A stretch of DNA of 64,000 bases, taken from the NCBI GenBank assembly GCA_031412335.1, contig JANOCT010000001.1, positions 62,001 through 126,000 on the forward strand, given 5' to 3'. The position numbers and the translations under genes are program-made. The notes under the pieces were generated by a model. It saw nothing but the letters and a program-made list of their open reading frames with translations. It was not told where the DNA came from and did not search any database. Positions 52,549 through 60,146 of the stretch are shown one piece after another (the first letter of the stretch is position 1; each line of letters starts with the position of its first letter). Source of the stretch: JBBQYA01 sp031412335 (GTDB taxonomy: Bacteria; Bacteroidota; Bacteroidia; Sphingobacteriales; Sphingobacteriaceae).

Positions 52549-52737
52549 TTAGTTAGCTGATAATATTTCGTTCAACATTTTTACGATTCTTACTCCTTTA
52601 TGATGGCCGTTTATAGTACGCGATAAAATTTTGCGACTTATACCCATTTTTTCAGACAAATGCCCGATTTTAAGTCCAGAATCAATGATTTTACTTTTAA
52701 GAATTAAATTTTGAGGATACTGTGCTATTTTGATCAT
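52549..52737 (-). CDS. Ner/Cro-like small DNA-binding regulator
   Basis: 62 aa. HTH: LKIGHLSEKMGISRKILSRT. One base before the transposase gene, the position of Mu ner, which turns down early transcription. Divergent from the repressor. Good match in size and order. Confidence 0.7.
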   Translation of the reverse strand: MIKIAQYPQNLILKSKIIDSGLKIGHLSEKMGISRKILSRTINGHHKGVRIVKMLNEILSAN

Positions 52738-52766
52738 TTATGTTCCTATTTTTGGGAATATTCATG

Positions 52767-52798
52767 CAAGTATATAGAGTATATCTGATACGTGCAAA
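52767..52798 (-). promoter_or_regulatory. early promoter and operator region
   Basis: Minus strand TTTG (52798-52795), 20 nt, TATACTTG (52774-52767) reads as the early promoter. Nearby are GTATAT direct repeats (52770 and 52779) and the dyad TTCCTATTTTTGGGAA (52743-52758). The interval 52738-52838 separates repressor and Ner genes, so operators for both are expected here. Confidence 0.5.
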
Positions 52799-52838
52799 TA
52801 TTATTTACGATTTATCTTAAATTTATTTATTAACCTGT

Positions 52839-53492
52839 GTGGAAAACCTTATAAAACGCCTTTTTGAATATATAAAGGCAAAGAAAATTTCAATTCGGCA
52901 GTTTGAAATCGCTGTTGGTTTTTCAAATGGAAGCCTTTCTAGTCAGATTAAATCAAATAAATCTATTGGTTCCGATCGTTTAGAAAAAATCTTACATACA
53001 TATACTGATCTATCTCCTGATTGGCTAATGACTGGAGAAGGTGAAATGATAAAATCAAATAATTCTTCTTTTTTGAGCGAGCCGAATTTAGAATATAAGA
53101 AAAAAGTTATACCATTAATTCAAATAGATGCAATTGCTGGTATTGGTGCGGGTGAAATACAGGTAATGGAATACGAATCCGAAAAATTTGTAGTTCCTAC
53201 TTTTGCTGGAGCAGATTTTCTTATTTCAGTACGTGGCAGCTCTATGAACCCCAAATATAATAGTGGAGATATAGTAGCATGTAAAAAACTATCATTAGAC
53301 ACATTTTTTCAATGGAACAAGGTTTACGTATTAGATACCGACCAAGGCGTATTAATCAAAAGAGTTAAAAAATCTTTAATTGAGCATCATTTATTAATCG
53401 TTTCGGAAAATATTCAATATGAGCCATTCGATTTACACCGCGAAAAAATCAACTCATTAGCATTAGTAATGGGTGTTATAAGACTAGAATAG
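52839..53492 (+). CDS. CI/LexA-like repressor (HTH + S24 peptidase)
   Basis: 217 aa with a GTG start. HTH IRQFEIAVGFSNGSLSSQIK, then linker, then S24: Ser in SVRGSSMNPKYNSGDIVACK, catalytic Lys in GVLIKRVKKSLIEHH. It should hold the lysogenic state and self-cleave on RecA activation. Transcribed toward the phage end, away from the early operon, as in Mu (c gene next to attL). Confidence 0.82.
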   Translation: MENLIKRLFEYIKAKKISIRQFEIAVGFSNGSLSSQIKSNKSIGSDRLEKILHTYTDLSPDWLMTGEGEMIKSNNSSFLSEPNLEYKKKVIPLIQIDAIAGIGAGEIQVMEYESEKFVVPTFAGADFLISVRGSSMNPKYNSGDIVACKKLSLDTFFQWNKVYVLDTDQGVLIKRVKKSLIEHHLLIVSENIQYEPFDLHREKINSLALVMGVIRLE

Positions 53493-53679
53493 TGTTCACA
53501 CACATCTTTTTACGCAAGCATCATGTATCATTATTTGTAATTATCAATAAATCAACATTTTATAATGGCTAAATTTTAATCTCGTTGAAATTAAAGGGTG
53601 TCCAACTCGTTAAAAATAGTCAATTTAGCCCTTTTTTTATACCTTAAAGGGTTTGTAGCGTGCTTAAAAATCTAAGAGA

Positions 53680-53715
53680 TGCACCTCCAACTGCACCTCC
53701 AACTGCACCTGCAAC
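53680..53715. repeat. three tandem 12-bp repeats, TGCACCTCCAAC
   Basis: Copies at 53680-53691, 53692-53703 and 53704-53715; the third has TGCACCTGCAAC. In one frame this reads APPT APPT APAT followed by LF stop, so it could be the tail of a remnant gene or a protein-binding array at the phage end. Confidence 0.6.
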
Positions 53716-53753
53716 TCTTTTTTAACTATTTTTTGAGGTTTTCACAAAACGCA

Positions 53754-53790
53754 AAAAGGGCGTCCAAACCAATCGTTCAAACGCCCTTTT
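53754..53790. terminator. 10-bp stem near the phage end
   Basis: AAAAGGGCGT (53754-53763) pairs with ACGCCCTTTT (53781-53790), 17-nt loop. Terminator-like in both directions. GGGCGTCCAA resembles GGGTGTCCAA about 170 bp before (near 53588). Confidence 0.55.
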
Positions 53791-53948
53791 AATTGTTTAT
53801 TTATTCAATTTAAGCTATCCTAGCCATATATTTACCAACTATGCACCCTGGTAGGCTTAATATGTAACTTATGCAGCTTTTCGCACCGTTTTATTTACCC
53901 ATTATTCCTAAAAATGGAAATTTCGTTTTTACACTTAATTTTCATAAT

Positions 53949-53982
53949 CTTTGCAATATATGCCTACCATACTATTGCAAAG
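53949..53982. repeat. inverted repeat upstream of the bestrophin gene
   Basis: CTTTGCAATA (53949-53958) and TATTGCAAAG (53973-53982) with a 14-nt spacer. Either an operator before the bestrophin-carbonic anhydrase unit or part of the phage end. Confidence 0.45.
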
Positions 53983-54074
53983 CCGTTTTTTCCATTTTTT
54001 TCCGTTTTATTCTTTATGGAAGTTTGGTTCTGCCCCTTATAATTTGAAAAAATCATTTACTTAAAACTAAAAGA

Positions 54075-55070
54075 ATGTACATAGGTAGAACAATGGAAAT
54101 TCCATTTATGTGGAATTTTGCCCGGCGAAACTTACTAAGAACTTTAATTCTTAGCACATTAGTTACGGGAGCATATTATTTTTTAGGGTGGACGTTCTTG
54201 GCTATCCCATTCGTTCCGATAGCCACAATTGGAACAGCAGTGGCATTTTATGTTGGTTTTAAGAATAATCAAGCGTACGACCGACTTTCAGAGGCTCGTG
54301 TTCTTTGGGGCGGAATAACGAATGCAAGTCGTTCTTTTGCGTCAAGTATTATGGCAATTATTCAAGATGAAAATAAGAGAGAATACTTAATCCGTAAACA
54401 TATTATTTATATAAATGTACTTCGTTTGCAATTGCGAAAAGAAATAGTTTGGGCAACAAGTAAAGAAGATTTACATCAAAAAAATATAGCTGGTAATGAA
54501 GAATTGATTAAATATGATGAGGCTTTACTTGCACTTTTCACTCAACATGAAAAATTAGATATTTATGAAAAAATTAAAAACAAAGGAAATATAGCTGCTT
54601 TAATCCTCACTTCTCAGTACAAAGATTTTACTCAACAAAAAAGAGATAAAAAAATTGATGATTTTGAACATTCAGATTTTTTCAGACTTTTAAATGAATT
54701 TTACAGCCTTCAAGGCGGTTGTGAACGGATTAAAACAACTCCTCTTTTTCGGCAATACAGCATATTTAGTAGGATATTTGTGGTTTTATTTATTACATTA
54801 ATTCCGTTTGGATTTTTGTCAACAGTAAACACGATTGACAAAGGAATCAACTTTGATGTATGGCTAAATGTTCCAATTTCTATGTTAGTTTCGTGGGTGT
54901 TTTATACGATGGAACAAATAGGAGAATTTTCAGAAAATCCATTTGATAATGGATTAAATGATACGCCAATTTCAAGTATTTGTAGAAATATAGAAATAGA
55001 TTTGCTAGAAATGCTCGGAGAAAAAAATATCCCAGCTAAAATTCAACCTAAAAACGATATACTATTATAA
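54075..55070 (+). CDS. bestrophin-like anion channel (UPF0187)
   Basis: 331 aa membrane protein. PFMWNFARRNLLRTLILSTL then membrane segments, VAFYVGFKNNQAYDRLSEAR (family signature), WGGITNASRSF. Bestrophin homologues form bicarbonate or chloride channels. A beta-carbonic anhydrase follows 9 bp later, so the pair probably handles bicarbonate. Alternative start at MEIPFMW (54093). Confidence 0.8.
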   Translation: MYIGRTMEIPFMWNFARRNLLRTLILSTLVTGAYYFLGWTFLAIPFVPIATIGTAVAFYVGFKNNQAYDRLSEARVLWGGITNASRSFASSIMAIIQDENKREYLIRKHIIYINVLRLQLRKEIVWATSKEDLHQKNIAGNEELIKYDEALLALFTQHEKLDIYEKIKNKGNIAALILTSQYKDFTQQKRDKKIDDFEHSDFFRLLNEFYSLQGGCERIKTTPLFRQYSIFSRIFVVLFITLIPFGFLSTVNTIDKGINFDVWLNVPISMLVSWVFYTMEQIGEFSENPFDNGLNDTPISSICRNIEIDLLEMLGEKNIPAKIQPKNDILL

Positions 55071-55079
55071 TCTACAACC

Positions 55080-55727
55080 ATGTTTGAAAAAATTTTTAAA
55101 AATAACGAAGCTTGGGTTGCCGAAAAGCTTTCCCTAGATTCAGATTATTTCACCAAATTATCCAAAGGTCAAAACCCTGAATTTCTTTATATAGGTTGTT
55201 CAGATAGCAGAGTTACTGCAGAGGATTTGATGGGTTTGAATCCCGGAGAAGTATTTATTCATCGAAATATTGCTAACTTGGTTGTAAGTACAGATAGCAA
55301 TTTAAATGCTGTTGTACAATATGCTGTTGAATATTTGAAAGTAAAACACATTATAATTTGCGGTCATTATGAATGTGGAGGCGTAAAAGCTGCTCTCAAT
55401 CCAAGCGATATGGGGCAATTAAATAGTTGGTTACAAACCTTGCGTGATGTTTATCGCTTTCATAGTGAGGAATTGGATAGTATTACAGATCAGCAGAAAC
55501 GGTTCGACAGACTTGTAGAATTGAATGTAAGAGAACAATGTATCAATATCATAAAAATAGATCATGTTCAAAAAATGTGGTATAGAAGCCACTATCCTAC
55601 CATTCATGGTTGGGTTTTCGATGTAAGAACGGGCAAATTAATTGATCTTAAATTAGATATGGAAGCAGAATTTGAATCAGTTAGAACAATTTATGATCTA
55701 AAACCATTTGCAGATATTCAAAAATAG
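55080..55727 (+). CDS. beta-carbonic anhydrase
   Basis: 215 aa. Interconverts CO2 and bicarbonate. CSDSR (Cys/Asp zinc and Asp-Arg dyad), the block GEVFIHRNIANLV and the second zinc pair in IICGHYECGGVKAAL are intact. Forms a two-gene unit with the bestrophin-like channel. Cytosolic. Complete. Confidence 0.93.
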   Translation: MFEKIFKNNEAWVAEKLSLDSDYFTKLSKGQNPEFLYIGCSDSRVTAEDLMGLNPGEVFIHRNIANLVVSTDSNLNAVVQYAVEYLKVKHIIICGHYECGGVKAALNPSDMGQLNSWLQTLRDVYRFHSEELDSITDQQKRFDRLVELNVREQCINIIKIDHVQKMWYRSHYPTIHGWVFDVRTGKLIDLKLDMEAEFESVRTIYDLKPFADIQK

Positions 55728-55819
55728 ATCGTTTTTGTTTATTTTAAGTCAGGATAATTTTTGTAAAACTATGTTTAGGGTTCAAAATAATTACATTTGA
55801 ATCCTTTCCTATTAGCTAC

Positions 55820-57205
55820 ATGAAATTATACAATACACATCTTTATACATTAGTTACCGTTTCAGTTGCTTTTTTTCTGGCAGCACTTAGTTATCTGGAT
55901 TTTTTTCTGGTACCAAAAGAAGCCTTAATTATAACTCGTTGGCTTGCCATTTCGGGATTGGTTTTTTATGGAATCAAAAAGAAATCATTAACCAGTTGGA
56001 TATTAATAAGTATGGTTGTAGGAGCTGAAATTGGAAACGATTTTCCAGATTTTGGCATCAAACTTCAGGTATTGAGTAAGGTTTTTTTAAAAATGATTAA
56101 AACCATTATTGCTCCTCTCCTTTTCGGAACCTTAGTAGTTGGTATTGCTGGTCATTCAGATTTAAAACAAGTGGGTAGAATGGGATGGAAATCCATTCTT
56201 TATTTTGAAATAGTAACAACCATAGCTTTATTTATTGGCTTGTTTGCAATCAATATTTCTAAAGCTGGAATGGGAATAAAACTACCTTCTGGAGTTCAGG
56301 AAGAACTTCCTAAAGTAGCTCCACAAACTTTTAATGATATTATTCTTCATATTTTTCCAGAGAATATTGCAAAATCTATAGCCGATGGGCAAGTTTTACA
56401 AATAGTAGTTTTTAGTATTTTATTTGGGATTGCCTTAGCGATGGTTGATGAGAAAAAACGCCAACCTATGCTTAAAGCTGCTGAAAGCTTATCGGAAGTG
56501 ATGTTTAAATTCACAAATATCATCATGTATTTTGCACCAATTGGTGTGGGAGCTGCAATTGCCTACACAGTTGGTCACATGGGTTTAGGAATTTTGATTA
56601 ATTTATTCCATTTACTAGCAACCTTATATATAGCACTCATAGCTTTTTTACTTCTCGTATTTTTGCCTATTGCTTTAATTATTAAGTTAAATATTCGAAA
56701 ATTTTTGCAGGCTATTGCAGAACCAGTTTCAATTGCCTTTGCAACTACAAGCTCAGAAGCTGCATTACCTAGAGCTATGGAAGCCATGGAAAAATTAGGA
56801 GTTCCGCGAAAAATTGTTGCTTTTGTAATGCCAACCGGGTATAGTTTTAATTTAGATGGTACCACTTTGTATTTATCTCTTGCTTCTATATTTGTTGCCC
56901 AAGCTGCTGGTATAAACTTAACCCTGGGTCAGCAATTACTAATGGTATTTACGTTAATGCTAACTAGCAAAGGTGTTGCTGGAGTTCCACGAGCATCATT
57001 AGTTATTTTATTAGGTACTGTTGCATCTTTTGGTTTACCAGTTTGGCCTGTTTTTATTATTTTAGGAATTGATGAACTAATGGACATGGCCAGAACATCC
57101 GTTAACGTAGTTGGAAATTGTCTGGCAACAGTAGTAATTGCAAAGTGGGAAGGTGAGTTTAATGAAAATGCTAATCCAGATTTAAATCCATTAACAGAAA
57201 TATAA
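55820..57205 (+). CDS. dicarboxylate/amino acid:cation symporter (DAACS family)
   Basis: 461 aa, many membrane segments. The TTSSEAALPRAMEAMEKLGV serine-rich hairpin, MPTGYSFNLDGTTLYLSL and GTVASFGLPVWPVFIILGID are the glutamate/aspartate transporter (GltPh) signatures, with the NxD-type region MDMARTSVNVVGNC near the end. Imports dicarboxylates or acidic amino acids with Na+ or H+. N-terminal two extra helices precede the core. A -7-like TACATTTG is at 55792-55799. Confidence 0.88.
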   Translation: MKLYNTHLYTLVTVSVAFFLAALSYLDFFLVPKEALIITRWLAISGLVFYGIKKKSLTSWILISMVVGAEIGNDFPDFGIKLQVLSKVFLKMIKTIIAPLLFGTLVVGIAGHSDLKQVGRMGWKSILYFEIVTTIALFIGLFAINISKAGMGIKLPSGVQEELPKVAPQTFNDIILHIFPENIAKSIADGQVLQIVVFSILFGIALAMVDEKKRQPMLKAAESLSEVMFKFTNIIMYFAPIGVGAAIAYTVGHMGLGILINLFHLLATLYIALIAFLLLVFLPIALIIKLNIRKFLQAIAEPVSIAFATTSSEAALPRAMEAMEKLGVPRKIVAFVMPTGYSFNLDGTTLYLSLASIFVAQAAGINLTLGQQLLMVFTLMLTSKGVAGVPRASLVILLGTVASFGLPVWPVFIILGIDELMDMARTSVNVVGNCLATVVIAKWEGEFNENANPDLNPLTEI

Positions 57206-57723
57206 TGAGTGATAGAGCGAGAAAAATATATTTATTGACCTGCATTTTTGCCCCTTTTTTGGTTTACTGTATTTATTATTACAGTAAAATGGTTGGTAAA
57301 GCTGCATATAACTTCAAAGAATTTGAATACATAAGTTATAAATACGGACCTGGCAATAATATGCTGAACTCGTATGATAGCCGTACAGGCATCTATATCT
57401 TTGAAACAGAAACTAACGATAGTTTGAAAAAATTCAGTGTTAAATTAACCAATGAAGAACTTCAAGAAATTCATCGCAAAATGATTGATATGAATTTTTT
57501 CGATATTCCTTCATCAATAAAGTCTGTTTCAGAAGAATATGGTGGTGTTGATAAAGGGGTGGTTTATGAGATAGATATGGCATATACTCGTAAAACAAAA
57601 TCAGTAAAATGGTCTGTAAGTTCATCAAACTCCAATTTAAATGAGCGAATGGGTCAATTGGTTTTATCAATAAATAAGACTTTGTCTGGTTCGAAAAACA
57701 GAAAACCATTGATTGTAAATTAA
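57205..57723 (+). CDS. small membrane-anchored protein, unknown
   Basis: 172 aa. One N-terminal helix (IYLLTCIFAPFLVYCIYYY), then a soluble beta-rich domain (YDSRTGIYIFETETNDSLKK). Its ATG shares a base with the symporter stop. Faces the periplasm or outer side. Unrecognised. Confidence 0.55.
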   Translation: MSDRARKIYLLTCIFAPFLVYCIYYYSKMVGKAAYNFKEFEYISYKYGPGNNMLNSYDSRTGIYIFETETNDSLKKFSVKLTNEELQEIHRKMIDMNFFDIPSSIKSVSEEYGGVDKGVVYEIDMAYTRKTKSVKWSVSSSNSNLNERMGQLVLSINKTLSGSKNRKPLIVN

Positions 57724-57736
57724 TTTCAATTCAATA

Positions 57737-57767
57737 TTTGCTTTCTTTTTTATTTTTCTTACTTTTG
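57737..57767 (+). promoter_or_regulatory. promoter of rplU-rpmA
   Basis: TTTG (57737-57740), exactly 19 nt, TACTTTTG (57760-57767): a textbook Bacteroidota promoter, 32 nt before rplU. Confidence 0.75.
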
Positions 57768-57799
57768 CCGTTCATAAAATTTTTATAAACCCAAAAACA

Positions 57800-58111
57800 A
57801 TGTACGCAATAGTAGATATAGCAGGACAGCAATTTAAGGTTGCAAAAGACCAGCAAATCTTTGTACACAGGCTACAAGGAGATGAAGGCGCTAGTATTGA
57901 ATTTGACAAAGTGTTGTTGGTAGAAAATGATGGAAAATTTACAGTAGGTGCGCCTGGTGTAAAGAATGCCAAAGTTTCTGCCACCATCGTGTCACATTTA
58001 AAGGGCGATAAGGTTATCGTCTTTAAAAAGAAAAGAAGAAAAGGATACAAAAAGAAGAACGGTCACCGTCAGTCCTTTACTAAAATTCAAATTTCAGGTA
58101 TCAGTATTTAA
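57800..58111 (+). CDS. rplU: 50S ribosomal protein L21
   Basis: 103 aa, standard length. MYAIVDIAGQQFKVAKDQQI, then KVLLVENDGKFTVGAPGVKN and FKKKRRKGYKKKNGHRQSFT. Binds 23S rRNA. Followed by L27, the usual rplU-rpmA order. Confidence 0.96.
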   Translation: MYAIVDIAGQQFKVAKDQQIFVHRLQGDEGASIEFDKVLLVENDGKFTVGAPGVKNAKVSATIVSHLKGDKVIVFKKKRRKGYKKKNGHRQSFTKIQISGISI

Positions 58112-58158
58112 CAATCATCAATTCATCAAATTTGATGATTGAATAAATTTTATAAAAA

Positions 58159-58869
58159 ATGGCTCACAAAAAAGGTGCGGGTAGTTCCAGAAACGGTCGT
58201 GAATCGCACAGTAAGAGATTAGGAATTAAAATATACGGTGGTCAGTTAGCTGACGCCGGAAATATTATTGTTCGTCAACGTGGTACTAAACACCATCCAG
58301 ATAAAGGAGTAGGTATTGGAAGAGATCATACTCTTTTTGCATTGGTAGATGGAACGGTATTATTTCGTAAGAAACAAGATAATAAGTCTTGGGTATCAAT
58401 TGTTCCAAGAATTAACAAAGCTGCAAAAGCAGTAGAAGTTGAAACCCTTGTAGCAACCGAAAAAGTAGAAAAAGCTGCTCCAGCTAAAAAAGCTGCTCCG
58501 GTAGCTGATCTATCTTCAGAAACTCCAGCTGTGAAAGCAGTTGAAGCAGTTGAAGAAAAAACTGAAACTGTAGCAACAGAAAAGAAAGCAACAAAAAAGG
58601 CAAAAGCAGATGATTTAACAATCATTGAAGGTATTGGTCCTAAAATAGCAGAATTATTTGTTGCTGAAGGGATTGATACATTTGCAAAACTTGCTGAAAC
58701 TGAAATAACTCGTATGCAAGAAATTTTAGATGCAGCAGGTTCAAGATATTCAGTTCATAATCCTTCTACTTGGGCACAGCAATCACAATTAGCTGCTGAT
58801 GGTAAGTTTGATGAGTTAGAAAAGTTAAAAGCTGAGTTAGACGGAGGTTTAGAAAAAGAATCCGAATAA
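58159..58869 (+). CDS. rpmA: 50S ribosomal protein L27 fused to a helix-hairpin-helix domain
   Basis: 236 aa; L27 is normally about 85. Residues 1-87 are ordinary L27 (MAHKKGAGSSRNGRESHSKR, TKHHPDKGVGIGRDHTLFAL). Then a Lys/Ala/Glu linker (about 95-150, EKVEKAAPAKKAAPVADLSS) and a C-terminal HhH-like domain: DDLTIIEGIGPKIAELFVAE, FAKLAETEITRMQEILDAAG, PSTWAQQSQLAADG. L27 lines the peptidyl-transferase region. The extra domain is of a type seen, from memory, fused to L21 in some Bacteroidota. No frameshift between the parts. Role of the tail unknown (nucleic-acid contact likely). Confidence 0.9.
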   Translation: MAHKKGAGSSRNGRESHSKRLGIKIYGGQLADAGNIIVRQRGTKHHPDKGVGIGRDHTLFALVDGTVLFRKKQDNKSWVSIVPRINKAAKAVEVETLVATEKVEKAAPAKKAAPVADLSSETPAVKAVEAVEEKTETVATEKKATKKAKADDLTIIEGIGPKIAELFVAEGIDTFAKLAETEITRMQEILDAAGSRYSVHNPSTWAQQSQLAADGKFDELEKLKAELDGGLEKESE

Positions 58870-58890
58870 TTCTAATTTATAACATAATTG

Positions 58891-58919
58891 AAAAACCTGA
58901 GGAGACTCGGGTTTTTTTA
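58891..58919 (+). terminator. terminator of rplU-rpmA
   Basis: AAACCTGAG pairs with CTCGGGTTT around loop GAGA, then a T run. Lies 22 nt after the stop. Confidence 0.8.
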
Positions 58920-58942
58920 TGCAAAAACTTATTAAAAATTCG

Positions 58943-59117
58943 TTTTATCAGCGTTTTTAATCTGCGTGATCTGCGTTCTAATAAAAGGAATATAGTACAC
59001 GGATTACTCTAATACTTCGTAACGCGGATTTTTTATCAGCGTTTTTAATCTGCGTCATCCGTGTTCTAATGAAAGAAAATAGCACGCAGATTACACGGAT
59101 TCTTCGTAACACTGATT
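58943..59117. repeat. two 88-bp tandem repeats between rpmA and the prenyl synthase gene
   Basis: TTTTATCAGCGTTTTTAATC opens copies at 58943 and 59031, with CTGCGTgATCtGCGTTCTAAT following and ACTTCGTAAC closing. About 80% alike. Convergent intergenic location, likely a non-coding repeat family member. The whole gap 58870-59168 otherwise carries only the terminator. Confidence 0.75.
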
Positions 59118-59168
59118 TTTATCCTGGTTTGCAATTAAAATTTATTGTTTTAATTATTTAAACAACTC

Positions 59169-60143
59169 CTATTTTTCTCTAATCATCAATCGTTCAGCAA
59201 ATTGTAACAAGTGATCTTTTGCTAATTGAGAAATAGCAAGTGCATTACAATTTTCGATCGCAATAGAAAAATAACGATCAATTTCTATTTCTGCCAAAGA
59301 ACGAATTCCAAGTTGATCATAAATTTCAACAATGGAATTAATTTTTTCACTTTCGCCAAACTCCTTTATTGTTAGCCAATAATTTAATTGCGTTAATAAA
59401 TCTTCTTTTGCTAATTCAATAGCTGAAATAAGCATAAAAGTTTTTTTATTCGTCAGTATGTCTCCACCAACTTTTTTTCCAAATTTATCCGGATCACCAT
59501 AAACATCCAATAAGTCATCCTGCAACTGAAAAGCTATGCCCATGTTTTTACCAAATTCATATAAATGATTTTGAGTTTGTTCATCAGCATTTCCAATTAA
59601 TGAACCAATCTGAAGACTAGCAGCTAGCAAAACAGCAGTTTTAAGACTTATCATTTCAATATACTCTGGAATTGAAACTTGGCTAATTGTTTCAAAATTC
59701 ATATCCAGCTGCTGACCTTCGCAAACGGCTGCAGCTGTGTTGTTGAAAATCTCTAGCGTTTGTTTTAAATGGGTTGGTTCTACATCCAATAATAATTTAT
59801 ATGCTTCTACCAACATCACATCTCCTGAAAGTATCGCTGTGTTTTTATTCCATTTTTCATGAACCGTAAGCTTACCTCTTCTCAAAGGAGCATTGTCCAT
59901 AATATCGTCGTGCATTAAGGTGAAATTGTGAAATACCTCTATTGCAAGAGCAGGCTTTAACGCTTTTTGAATATCGCCACCAACTGCTTCACAGGCCATT
60001 AAAACTAATGATGGCCGTAATCTTTTCCCACCAATTGCCATTAAATATGCTATAGGTTCATATAGCTCAGTTGGTTTGTTTGGATAAGTAGAATCAGCAA
60101 TTTGCTTTTCTATTAATTGATGATAGGTAGATAATGATTGCAT
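59169..60143 (-). CDS. polyprenyl (octaprenyl-type) diphosphate synthase
   Basis: 324 aa. The first Asp-rich motif in LMHDDIMDNAPLRRGKLTVH and the second in FQLQDDLLDVYGDPDKFG chelate magnesium. Also GGKRLRPSLVLMACEAVGG. Makes the prenyl chain for quinone or lipid carriers. 3 bp from the RNase R gene. The exact chain length cannot be read from the sequence. Confidence 0.9.
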   Translation of the reverse strand: MQSLSTYHQLIEKQIADSTYPNKPTELYEPIAYLMAIGGKRLRPSLVLMACEAVGGDIQKALKPALAIEVFHNFTLMHDDIMDNAPLRRGKLTVHEKWNKNTAILSGDVMLVEAYKLLLDVEPTHLKQTLEIFNNTAAAVCEGQQLDMNFETISQVSIPEYIEMISLKTAVLLAASLQIGSLIGNADEQTQNHLYEFGKNMGIAFQLQDDLLDVYGDPDKFGKKVGGDILTNKKTFMLISAIELAKEDLLTQLNYWLTIKEFGESEKINSIVEIYDQLGIRSLAEIEIDRYFSIAIENCNALAISQLAKDHLLQFAERLMIREK

Positions 60144-60146
60144 GAA

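Larger units (their letters stand above)
17339..53800. mobile_element. Mu-like transposable prophage (myovirus type), ends approximate
   Basis: Contains repressor, Ner-like regulator, MuA- and MuB-like transposition genes, Gam, GemA, terminase, DUF935 portal, F-like head protein, gpG, DUF1320 gp36-like protein, sheath, tube, baseplate J, gp25/W and gpD-like genes, lysis genes and Dam. No tyrosine or serine integrase is present, consistent with DDE transposition. The early end is at the high-coordinate side. Outer limits lie somewhere in 17046-17443 and 53493-54074; I could not find a convincing 5-bp target duplication or TG...CA ends by eye. Confidence 0.9.
53493..54074. other. phage end / host junction, no gene
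   Basis: 582 bp without a supported gene. Contents: a GGCTAAATT/AATTTAGCC inverted pair (53568-53629) followed by a T run, a probable terminator for the repressor; CTCGTT repeats at about 53580 and 53608; a 12-bp triple repeat; a stem at 53754-53790; and an inverted pair at 53949-53982. The prophage left attachment end and transposase sites should lie here, exact base not found. Confidence 0.5.

Noticed and set aside
53680..53800. Short gene with an APPTAPPT tail
   Set aside because: The frame has a stop just upstream and no credible start; it may be a remnant at most.
17046..54074. Site-specific (tyrosine or serine) integration
   Set aside because: No such recombinase or tRNA-end duplication was seen; a MuA/MuB pair explains insertion.
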